Origin: Hemicentrotus pulcherrimus
Taxonomy: Eukaryota > Echinodermata > Echinoidea > Camarodonta > Strongylocentrotidae
DNA length: 16,146 nt
Direction of reading: 5' to 3'
NCBI GenBank assembly: GCA_003118195.1
Contig: BEXV01000044.1
Location: 142,284-158,429, forward strand
This document shows, piece after piece, positions 9,138-16,146 of this stretch; position 1 is the stretch's first letter; every line of letters begins with the position of its first letter. The notes beneath the pieces are model-generated. The model worked only from the letters and a program-made list of their open reading frames with translations, was not told the DNA's origin and searched no databases. The translations under genes and the position numbers were made by a program.

Positions 9138-9349
9138 ATCCCTGCCAGTCCAAGCCGACGCTCCAGAACAGGCAAAGAGAGTGGTAGCCCTTTAAAGATG
9201 AACAAGAATGCACCCAGCCAGCAGCTCTTGCTCTGGTGTCAAGAGGTCACCAAAGGTTACCGTGGGGTCAAGGTCACCAACCTGACGACCTCATGGAGGA
9301 ACGGGCTAGCTTTCTGTGCAATCATTCATCGGCATCGGCCCGACTTAAT
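9138..9349 (+). CDS. EHBP1: EHBP1 exon c: start of CH domain
   Basis: An exon of 212 nt (70 codons plus two bases) with acceptor CACACAG|ATC and donor AAT|GTGAGT. The first 26 residues are a basic Ser-rich lead ([16 protein letters not shown] and onward). The calponin-homology domain then begins at about 9216 with [20 protein letters not shown], followed by the hallmark [20 protein letters not shown]. The WCQEVT helix and the [13 protein letters not shown] motif are diagnostic of CH domains of the EHBP1/MICAL-like class. In EHBP1 this single CH domain is associated with actin, and a lone CH of this type may bind F-actin only weakly or bind other partners. The sequence is very close to vertebrate EHBP1 here, giving the firmest identification in the window. 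Confidence 0.97.
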
Positions 9350-9717
9350 GTGAGTGGGAGTTCTGTTTCCTAAGTCGCTGTATAATCTGGGACTTGTATG
9401 CAAATTCATGATCGACTTTTTATCCTATTTTTATTGCCCTGATACTCACTGATATAAGTATTGTTTAAAGAAACTATTGTACAATTTTGAACTGACAGTC
9501 AAGCTCCTTGAATGGTAAATTTACCTTGGCACAATGGTATTAACAGGTTTTTTGTGTGTTTTAATGCATACTCACTAATATTTACATGAAATGCATGTTT
9601 TTTTTTCTTTTGTGCACGTGCAAAGGTAAGGTTTACACCCCATATCACTGTATCAGTGGAAGCAGAACAAAATTCACATCGGGTTATTGAGCTTCTAGTA
9701 CCCAAACACCACACCTA

Positions 9718-9752
9718 TCCCTAACCCTAATCGTAACCCAGCCTTAACCCTT
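9718..9752. repeat. Degenerate telomere-like CCCTAA repeats
   Basis: TCCCTAACCCTAATCGTAAC followed by CCAGCCTTAACCC contains two perfect CCCTAA-type units and diverged ones. Metazoan telomeres are (TTAGGG)n, so this resembles a short interstitial telomeric sequence. Such degenerate runs can also arise as simple repeats. Confidence 0.6.
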
Positions 9753-10199
9753 TATGACAAAAAATAAGTTTGGAGCGAAAGTTGTGAAGTAGATTTCAGG
9801 TCATCTGCTGTTTCTTACGTTGATGTGTTATAATTTTTGGAATATAGCATTGTGATCTGAGATTTATCATCTCCTGTGTTTATTGTTCATACACTGTACA
9901 TACATGTAACATGTCATTATGGAAGACATAGATTTCATTTAAGGAAACATTGTGTAATGGTGCCCTGTTTTTTAATGAAATTTGTATGACCGCAGTCCTG
10001 GAAATTGTTTGGTCTTGCATTGGACAATTACTTAATCCCATGAACTATTGTGGAAGTCTGGTACATAGCAGGTAGCTAGCTAGACAGGATGACGCTGATT
10101 GATTCCTAACTAAATAGCCTTGTAAGTCAGGGCACCAGTACCATGATTGTGATGTGATGAGCTACTTAATGAGGTCCTTTTAACCGAACTAATAGCTCA

Positions 10200-10490
10200 G
10201 GGGAACTCCCCCTATCCGGTTACGCTGACCGAGATGGCGTAATGCCAGTGAATTGTATCCTCCTGGAAAGGCAAAGCGGAGACGACAGAGCGCGAAGCTG
10301 CTGCAGCTAGCCGAGCTTGGGAAGTCAGCGCCGAGCCAGCGCCAGGGGGGCGTGAAAGATGATCCCTCCCCAAAAATGATTTTGCTGATGAGTTGGTATT
10401 GACTGCGGCTGGTGGAATAACACTTGCACTTTGTGTGTTCCACCCAGCTGCCAAAGAGGTAGGAGGCGCCGGGGGCGTGCTCCGACATTA
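10200..10490. other. CpG- and GC-rich block of unknown nature
   Basis: By hand count about 18 CpG dinucleotides lie in roughly 285 bp, against very few in the surrounding intron. It includes two GGGGCGTG boxes (KLF/Sp-type) at about 10347-10354 and 10473-10480. No terminal inverted repeats, Pol III A/B boxes or conserved protein frame were found. It could be an old transposon fragment, like the GC-rich MITE at 6055-6423, or an intragenic regulatory element. Confidence 0.4.
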
Positions 10491-10610
10491 ACAAAGAATA
10501 CAGCTCAGTAGGGTGTTTGCAAGATTTACCAAAATTAATTGATATTTAACCGTTCTTGTTTTTTCCTCCGTCTCTCTCCCCTTCTCCCTTTTCCGCCTGT
10601 CCTCTTACAG

Positions 10611-10659
10611 AGAGTTTTCATCACTGTCACCGCATGATATAAAGGGGAACAACAAGAAG
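10611..10659 (+). CDS. EHBP1: EHBP1 exon d: 49-nt CH-domain microexon
   Basis: The first base completes an Ile codon split by the preceding intron, then 16 codons read EFSSLSPHDIKGNNKK. This is the middle of the CH domain, where family members carry a [LS]NPxDIKENNKKA-like segment. The acceptor is TCTTACAG preceded by a long C/T tract, and the donor is AAG|GTTTGT, weaker than consensus. It is too short to be found by length-based searches; frame continuity between exons c and e and the family match establish it. Skipping would shift the frame and destroy the CH domain. Confidence 0.94.
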
Positions 10660-11161
10660 GTTTGTTTTCTCAAGTCAAGTTTTATTGAAGCAGCGTAATA
10701 TTGCGTGTGTGGTTTTAGAGCCTAGGTGCAGTTCAACTCTGACATTATAAACACTGGAGCTGTGGTGTTTGATGTCCTAGAAATTCCCTTTCCATTAAAG
10801 TTGTTATTCTTTCTTGCCTCTGAAATATTATTTTATGCTTTATAACAATGTGGAGTTGGTGCTTGAAGCACTGAACAATAACATTTCCTCTCCCATGTGT
10901 TATTTTGCAGTTCACTGCCTAATGTCAATTCATTGTAGCTTGTCACTTCAAGCCTCTTGTATCATCAAACTTGGTTATCATTTATTATAAAAAATATTAT
11001 AACTAAAACAAGAAATCTTCTCTAAAACAATAAAAAAAATGCATATTTTGTGTCATATGTAATATTTAGTATTAATGAAATAGAGAATAAGAAAATACAT
11101 TTCCTGGTTATACTTTGTTAAACTTGTGTAAATTTCAGAGTTAAGGTGGTAAAGCTATATG

Positions 11162-11231
<70 letters not shown>

Positions 11232-11701
11232 AGTGATTCTATGGGATTTATTTGCTCCGGTAAGATGCATGTACATTTAGATCATTCTTTAATGAAGTCA
11301 TGTAAGCTTTTTTATTTAATGGGTTTAATGTAAGTCACTATTGTATGTATGCAACACCTTGAAATTGGATTTTTAAATAATTAGGAGATACAATTTTTAT
11401 AAGTTTTCATAGTTTTTGTATTAAATCTTGGTATGTATATATATATATATATTTATATTTATAGTACATGATAATGAAAGAAAAAGAACAGCTAGTTTAT
11501 GCAACTGACCTGTACAGGATGAAACCCTCTAGGTTAAATTATTTTTTCTTGTTGGTAAAAGTATGTAAATGCCCCTGTAATTTATGCATAGCTCAATCAG
11601 TTTTTTTTTAAAATGATCCCCATAATGACCAATCCTGCCACAATTAATGTAATAATCTTAAATAATTTGGTATTTCCTTATAAAACTTTTAAATCCTGCA
11701 G
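10660..11701 (+). other. Intron between exons d and e
   Basis: AT-rich intron ending AAATCCTGCAG. Holds the (CT)29(AT)4 microsatellite at 11165-11230 and a (TA)n run near 11433-11452. No additional exon was seen. Confidence 0.85.
11165..11230 (+). repeat. (CT)29(AT)4 compound microsatellite
   Basis: Twenty-nine perfect CT units are followed immediately by four AT units. The same architecture, (CT)8(AT)4, sits at the acceptor of exon g. Confidence 0.95.
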
Positions 11702-12403
11702 GCTTTTGATGCCGCTGCTGCCTGTGGCATTCCAAGACTTCTGGACCCTCAAGACATGGTCCTTATGGCCGTACCGGACAAACTCGCCGTCATGACCTAT
11801 CTCTTTCAACTGAGGGCGCACTTCACAGGCCACGAACTGGAAGTCAAGAGGATTGGTAATACGACAAAAAAGAGCACGTACATTGTTGGAAATTACTCGT
11901 CGGACAAGTCCATGCCAGAAGATGTGTTTGCGCAGGAAACCAACGTCATCCATGACGACAGGGTCGTGGCGAACGGAGAGAAGGCAGAGAACGGGGAAGA
12001 GGTTGTTCCAAATGGGGTTAGTGTACCAAAGAGCCCTGGCTCACCAACTAAGTCTGGACCCAATAGCAGGAAGACTTCCCCAGAGGGTGGGGAGGACACG
12101 GTGGAGGGGGTGGACACCATGAACATGAAGAACTCAGACAGCAATAGCCATGGGCTATCGGACAAGCTGCAGAGTGCAGGCAGCAAGGTGGAGAGGAGAC
12201 TCACCAAACAGAAATCAAGAGATAAAGAGCCAGAATCAAATGGGGTGGTGGATTCGGAAAAGAATAGGACTCCTACAGATACTCCTGCAGAGAATGGGAG
12301 AAAGGTTGGAAGCCCTATAGGAGCAGCTGGAGACCAGGTCTGGCTCAGAGCATCTGTCATGGCCAAGAAAGATGTAAAAGGGGATGGGGAAGCGCCACAA
12401 AAG
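11702..12403 (+). CDS. EHBP1: EHBP1 exon e: end of CH domain and disordered region
   Basis: The exon is 702 nt, 234 codons, phase 0 at both ends (acceptor CCTGCAG|GCT, donor AAG|GTAGGC). The first 41 residues finish the CH domain: [20 protein letters not shown], then [17 protein letters not shown]. This is the conserved last helix of EHBP1-type CH domains. A short conserved tail follows ([12 protein letters not shown]), matching the STYKVGNY-like stretch of vertebrate EHBP1. The remaining residues are low-complexity and charged, rich in Ser, Lys, Glu, Gly, Asn and Pro, with several Ser/Thr-Pro sites (for example [17 protein letters not shown]) that could be phosphorylated. They are not alignable by eye to vertebrates. 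If the following intron is retained, the frame stays open to a TAG-preceded stop ending at 12484, adding 26 residues. Confidence 0.95.
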
Positions 12404-12480
12404 GTAGGCCAACTACGTTCAATTGAACTTCTAGTGCACCAAGTATTATCAAATAGATTTCCTGATTTGCTGTGTGAATA

Positions 12481-12634
12481 TTAGAATGTTAAGTAGTGTA
12501 TGTTCGATCATGTGTTCTTTGAGACTCTGCTACATAATGTTGAATAGTTTGTTATGTTTGACCATATATATGAATTAGAATTCATGAAAATCTCTGAACT
12601 TTTAGAACGTTGATTAGTTTGTAATGTTTGATCA
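12481..12634 (+). repeat. Three diverged ~30-nt direct repeat units
   Basis: Units at 12481-12510, 12536-12564 and 12602-12634 share the pattern AATGTTGAATAGTTTGTTAT followed by GTTTGAYCA, with substitutions. Spacing is about 55-66 bp, so this is probably a decayed minisatellite or a serial local duplication. Confidence 0.6.
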
Positions 12635-12835
12635 ATGTTAGCTAGCTTTGTGCTGTTATAAATGTCCTTTTCTATCGATTAAGACTTGAATGACGATTAT
12701 AGTTGATTACAGGTAGGACAACATTTACCATAAATGGTCTCTCTCATTCTCTCCGGAGAACAGGTTTGCAAATAGTTGCCAGTTTGCAAAAATCACCTTT
12801 GATTTCACTCTTGCCCTGTATACCCATTATCTGCC

Positions 12836-12896
12836 GAGAGCCAGAGGGGCATTAACTCCTACCCCTTGCCGTCGAGTTAACGCCCTCCTGCTTCTC
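12836..12896. repeat. Palindromic short repeat, copy 2
   Basis: Left arm GAGAGCCAGAGGGGCATTAA continuing CTC, and right arm GAGTTAACGCCCTCCTGCTT continuing CTC. The inner 12 bp (12847-12858 and 12874-12885) pair with a single mismatch. It belongs to the same family as 4544-4608 and 13112-13168 and lies just upstream of exon f. Confidence 0.8.
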
Positions 12897-12960
12897 AACA
12901 GATGATGTGTGGTTGCTGATGTATCCATTGCACTTCTTGTCTTGCTTGTACCTTTTATAG

Positions 12961-13083
12961 TCCAAAGAGGATGATTTAAAGGAGCGAGCTAAGCGATTAC
13001 TAGAGCTCGCTAGGAAGGAGGCAGCGTTCAAAAGAGCCACTCTAAAGAGAGAACAGTCGCAGCAAGATGGAGATGCAAATGAG
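12961..13083 (+). CDS. EHBP1: EHBP1 exon f: first LKxRAxxLxxxAR helix
   Basis: The exon is 123 nt, 41 codons, phase 0 on both sides (TTTTATAG|TCC and GAG|GTAATG). The peptide opens SKEDDLKERAKRLLELARKE and continues AAFKRATLKREQ before a polar tail. This corresponds to the first of two basic helical motifs upstream of the bMERB domain in vertebrate EHBP1, with ELKERARxLLExAR as the family pattern. It is predicted to be an amphipathic helix or short coiled coil. Its function is not well defined, and a membrane or partner contact is inference. The exon can be skipped without frameshift and is flanked on both sides by copies of the same palindromic repeat. Confidence 0.93.
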
Positions 13084-13111
13084 GTAATGGCTCAGAACGT
13101 ATCACCTGCTT

Positions 13112-13168
13112 AGAGCCAGAAGGGCGTTACTCCTATTCTTTAACAAAGAGTTGTGCCCTTCTGGCTCT
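13112..13168. repeat. Palindromic short repeat, copy 3 (perfect 14-bp arms)
   Basis: AGAGCCAGAAGGGC (13112-13125) and GCCCTTCTGGCTCT (13155-13168) are exact reverse complements around a 29-nt centre. The centre, GTTACTCCTATTCTTT and onward, aligns with that of copy 2. It begins 29 nt downstream of exon f. Confidence 0.88.
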
Positions 13169-13319
13169 TGCCATATACTTTTGGGAAGAGACTTAAGAGA
13201 AGGAAAGGGAGGGGGCATCTAAGAAACCCAAAAGAGAGAAAGAGAAGAGAGACAGTGACAGGGATATAAGTTCAAAGAGAAGTGGGATTTATGAAAATGA
13301 AAATAGTATGAAACTTAAT

Positions 13320-13355
13320 GAGAGAGAGAAAGAGAGAGAGAGGGAGAGAGAGAGA

Positions 13356-13388
<33 letters not shown>
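13320..13388 (+). repeat. (GA)n followed by 31 consecutive G
   Basis: An all-purine tract: interrupted GA repeats, then G at 13358-13388. This is strong G-quadruplex and triplex potential in the sense strand and in the pre-mRNA. The exact G count may be an assembly approximation. Confidence 0.9.
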
Positions 13389-13389
<1 letters not shown>

Positions 13390-14762
13390 GATGTGAGATT
13401 AAATACATTTTAAATGTAATTCTTTTTAATGAGAAGGAATGAAAAATAAAATTGCCCAGACTGAATGCTAGGCTAATAGAGAGCATGGTGTGGGATTTGA
13501 AACAAACAGCTGCCTTCATTTTTTGGGGGAAAAAAAGATAGAAAGATAGAAATATCAAGATGTAGGCCAAAGAAATTTGTTGTAGAGGTCAAAGAGATTT
13601 ACCTATTATTCCCATACAGTCAGGAACATCAAGTAACTTTTCTGTATTGAATAGACCTTCACTTCACTCATATCTTGAAAGTCCAGATGGCAAACTTTCA
13701 TTGATGGAAAGTGCAAAGTGTTGTGGGTTTGTTATTTTCAAAGTAGTAGCAACGAATTGGATCTATTTTTTGCACATAATACCCAGCTCAAATACATGGA
13801 AAATATGTGATCTTCTTATGCCATTCTTTTCTGTGTCAATTGCCCTCTGCTTTTATCATATTTGCTGAATGTGAACCATATACTGGATTTTAAAGCACTT
13901 TCTCGTATTGTGTCAAAAGACTTGTTTGAAATCTGGAACATGCTTTCAATTTTTAAACACAAGTGGGATTTTAATAGTGGAGTGATTTGCAACTGACTCT
14001 GGTTTGCAATCAATGGCAATTCAGTTTTTGTATTCACATCGTACACATGAATTATATGAATGAAATTGTATAATGTTTCGATTAGTCTAATGAATTGATT
14101 TATTTCAAGGGATTTCATAATATATTTCATACGTGGTACAGATACTGTGCTGCCTCTTATGACATGCTCGAGTCCTGTTCTGTGGTGTGTGTTTTCTTAA
14201 GGCTTTTATTTGTTTGTGAAATTTGTTTACTTCTGTATACTTGTGATATAGGAATAGGAAGATGTATATTTTTAATTGCAGTGTGTCTTGTCGCCAATTG
14301 TTATTTCATCTCAGAATGGATATTTTTGTTGCTTGCTTTAAATGTGTGAAAAAAATGTTGGGATGGAATGTAACTAGTATGTCTCATCTGACGTAATATG
14401 TTTGTTTATCAGCCAATTAAATAAATCTATCATATCAATTAATTCCAAAATTTGCACATGTTAAAGTGATTCAGTTGGTATATGCTTTCAATAATTTCTC
14501 AATTTTCATTTTTAATTGGCATGAACAATTATTAATTTCAATCTTTATGTCTTGAAAATTCTCCATCAGCATCATCATCACCGTCATCATAATATGGCAA
14601 TTTTGCTATTTATGTATTTATTTTAGTTTAAATGTTATTGTCCATAAAAAAAACATTAATTGTTATCCTTGTATAAAACATCTCAATGTGATCCGCATGA
14701 TGCTTCATATTGGATTTACAAGTGATGGTGAACATTGGAAATTCTTTACATTTATACTAATT

Positions 14763-14786
14763 CTCTCTCTCTCTCTCTATATATAT
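14763..14786 (+). repeat. (CT)8(AT)4 microsatellite at splice acceptor
   Basis: Eight CT and four AT units end 12 nt before exon g, so the repeat supplies the polypyrimidine tract of this acceptor. Length variation here could change exon g inclusion. Confidence 0.9.
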
Positions 14787-14798
14787 GTGATCAATCAG

Positions 14799-14934
14799 GA
14801 GGAAGAGAAGCGGAAAGAAGATTTGAAAGTAAGAGCAAGAAAGTTGATAGCAGAAGCGCGCGGAAGCATCAATAAACCCCAGATTGAAGGTATAGATGAG
14901 ATGGCCCAAGCCGTCAAAGAACAGGCCACGATAG
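14799..14934 (+). CDS. EHBP1: EHBP1 exon g: second LKxRAxxLxxxAR helix
   Basis: The exon is 136 nt (45 codons plus one base, phase 1). Acceptor ATCAG|GAG, donor ATAG|GTAAGC. The peptide opens EEEKRKEDLKVRARKLIAEA, then RGSINKPQ, then IEGIDEMAQAVKEQATI. The RARKLIAEAR core is nearly identical to RARQLIAEAR of vertebrate EHBP1. The spacing to the following ExMA segment also matches, so the family assignment is firm. It is a paralogous copy of the exon f motif. Reading past the donor stops after a few codons, so the gene continues in exons beyond the window; the bMERB domain, which binds Rab8-family GTPases in this family, should follow. Confidence 0.95.
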
Positions 14935-16146
14935 GTAAGCTCTTTCTTTTCACCAAACTCTTCTTGATTGCTGAATTCTAGTAATAGTATGTGCTGAATG
15001 GCTCATGAACTAAATCTTTATCATGCATAATTCAACATATTTTTCTGATGTAATTTACTTTGAAAATGTATCATTTTTGTAAGGTGTGGTTGAATTTTCT
15101 CCGTGTAAATCACGTTTACTCTTTAACAAACCCTTAATCTTTTCCTATTGTGATATGATTTACTTTGAAAGTGTATCATTTTTGTAAGGAATGATTTAAC
15201 TTCTTCAGTTTATATCAAATTTACTTTTGATCATTTGGCAGTTCTTTTTGATATTAACCGAACTCTTTGCTTTCATTAACTTGTATGATTTCCTTCTGTT
15301 CTTGATTGTGAATTGGTACATCTATGGTAAATACATTAATAGTCAATACATTTATGAATGTATCGATGTATGTATGTTCTATATTGTTTCATAAACATAC
15401 TGGTATATGGTATTATCACCCCAAAAAAATGTACTTTCAGCAAACAGATTGAGGTATTATAGCAGTAGTTAATAGCACAAGAAACCACGAAAACATAAAC
15501 AATAATTTCAATGTTTTTTATAGTCTTGAAAACATAATTAAACAAATTATTTTCTGCATGGATATTAATGAGAACTTAAAACGTGGGAGAACACCTGTTC
15601 CTTTTCTTAAAGGAAGCCATTAACTATTTATTGTCAACAAAGAAATAAAGAAGGAAATGAAAACAAAATTGAAGAGGAGGGAGGATTAGACCTAAGCACT
15701 TTTTAGACTTACTTTACAGAATGGTGACGCATGTAATCTTTCTATAGTATGCAGAAGTGAACATTTGAGGCATGGCTTTGTAAAGTGTGTTTGAGAGTGT
15801 GGGAGGCATTTTTAATGCACAGGATGAGAAATTGAAACTTTTCAGTATCAGATTGAGCATATTTTTTTCTAAATTTTATCCTCTTGTGTAACTGTAGAGT
15901 TCAATAAATTGAATTCTTCTTTTCATATTTGTTTTGTGTAACTTGTTTGGTGAATTAATGAAGGCTTTTAGCAATGCAAAATTAGTCTACAGTGTTATAC
16001 ATGTAGATACCCAAGAAAGTTAGAGTGAAATGTGGAATTTATAGATAGTCATAGAATATTTGTTTTTTCACATGCCTTTCAAACACGCCAAATAAAACAA
16101 AATATTTTATTTTGAGACAAATCAAATACTAGGGTGGGGGGGGGGG
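14935..16146 (+). other. Intron 3' of exon g, runs off window
   Basis: Starts GTAAGC. AT-rich with no further exon recognised. Contains a diverged 105-bp-period duplication (15046-15235), TACATGTA at 15998-16005, and ends in 11 G (16136-16146). The minus-strand frame at 15336-15545 is not convincing. Confidence 0.75.
15046..15235 (+). repeat. Two-copy diverged tandem duplication, period 105 bp
   Basis: The segments beginning near 15046 and near 15151 share TTTACTTTGAAARTGTATCA followed by TTTTTGTAAGG, and weaker similarity continues through GTTTACT/ATTTACT. Corresponding bases are 105 apart. Confidence 0.7.

Larger units (their letters stand above)
9350..10610 (+). other. Intron between exons c and d
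   Basis: GTGAGT donor; a C/T-rich tract and CTCTTACAG acceptor. It contains telomere-like CCCTAA words (9718-9752), TACATGTA at 9901, and a CpG-dense block (10200-10490). The minus-strand frames at 9499-9714 and 10189-10494 have no recognisable domain. Confidence 0.85.
12404..12960 (+). other. Intron between exons e and f
   Basis: GTAGGC donor, CCTTTTATAG acceptor. It contains three related ~30-nt units (12481-12510, 12536-12564, 12602-12634) and palindromic repeat copy 2 (12836-12896) ending 64 nt before exon f. Confidence 0.85.
13084..14798 (+). other. Intron between exons f and g
   Basis: GTAATG donor, TCAATCAG acceptor. It contains palindromic repeat copy 3 (13112-13168), a purine-rich stretch (about 13173-13388) ending in a 31-G run, AT-rich unique sequence without a detectable exon, and the (CT)8(AT)4 tract that serves as the polypyrimidine tract. 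Frames such as 13647-13868 and 14095-14349 have no coding character. Confidence 0.85.
6584..14934 (+). other. EHBP1: EHBP1 homologue, central part of gene (7 exons seen)
   Basis: This entry spans the seven plus-strand coding exons listed separately as a to g. Joined, they give one uninterrupted frame of 592 complete codons (2 nt at the start and 1 nt at the end belong to split codons). Every intron is GT-AG, with phases 2, 0, 2, 0, 0, 0 and 1 after exons a to g. The protein order is acidic linker, Lys/Pro linker, CH domain, disordered charged region and two LKxRAxxLxxxAR helices. That is the order known for EHBP1 and its vertebrate paralogue EHBP1L1 between the N-terminal C2 and the C-terminal bMERB domain. 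Known family role: linking EHD proteins and Rab8/Rab10-type GTPases on recycling endosomes to actin. A single pre-duplication invertebrate gene would be co-orthologous to both vertebrate paralogues. The gene runs off both ends, and the promoter, first exons and stop codon are not seen. Confidence 0.92.

Noticed and set aside
10189..10494. 101-codon minus-strand open frame
   Set aside because: It is explained by the low stop-codon density of a CpG-rich block. No domain, no splice or start context and no family resemblance.
11893..12366. 157-codon minus-strand open frame
   Set aside because: Antisense shadow of exon e; the sense strand carries the clear EHBP1 CH-domain frame.
13197..13360. Lys/Glu-rich open frame in the intron after exon f, resembling a coiled-coil exon
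   Set aside because: It has an in-frame stop just upstream, no polypyrimidine tract before any AG, and dissolves into GA and G repeats. Purine-rich DNA yields Lys/Glu/Arg in any frame.

Overview
The window looks like a stretch of an invertebrate animal genome. It is AT-rich, with long spliceosomal introns, microsatellites, G-homopolymer runs, a small inverted-repeat transposon and repeated TACATGTA palindromes. Composition and protein resemblance suggest a marine invertebrate, perhaps an echinoderm or other non-vertebrate deuterostome. That placement is an inference and I cannot fix the species. No bacterial-type genes, rRNA, CRISPR arrays or credible tRNA were seen.

The only protein-coding gene I can support is the plus-strand middle of an EHBP1 (EH domain-binding protein 1) homologue. 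Seven coding exons with GT-AG junctions and one continuous reading frame were recovered: 6584-6875, 7387(or 7384)-7651, 9138-9349, 10611-10659, 11702-12403, 12961-13083 and 14799-14934. With the longer choice for exon b they total 1779 nt, or 592 complete codons. In order they encode an acidic Ser/Thr-rich linker beginning with a DPF motif, a Lys/Pro-rich linker with KRKAPQPP, a calponin-homology (CH) domain split over three exons, a charged disordered region, and two related helical motifs of the form LKxRAxxLxxxAR. The N-terminal C2 domain and the C-terminal bMERB (DUF3585) coiled coil lie outside the window. In animals this protein couples EHD and Rab proteins on endocytic recycling membranes to actin.

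Layout: 1-6583 has no recognised exon and is probably intron. It holds pyrimidine-rich tracts, GATG-type simple repeats and, just before the first exon, a 369-bp TTAA-flanked inverted-repeat transposon (6055-6423) carrying several transcription-factor-like motifs. From 6584 to 14934 exons alternate with introns of about 0.5-1.7 kb. From 14935 to the end is intron, stopping inside a G run.

The most useful observations concern splicing. Exon b has a tandem CAGCAG acceptor and two in-phase donors that would add or remove a 45-codon Ser/Pro segment. Exon f (in frame, 123 nt) is bracketed by two copies of a palindromic 57-61 bp repeat, able to pair across the exon. Exon g uses a (CT)8(AT)4 microsatellite as its polypyrimidine tract. 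I found no clearly new biological system.
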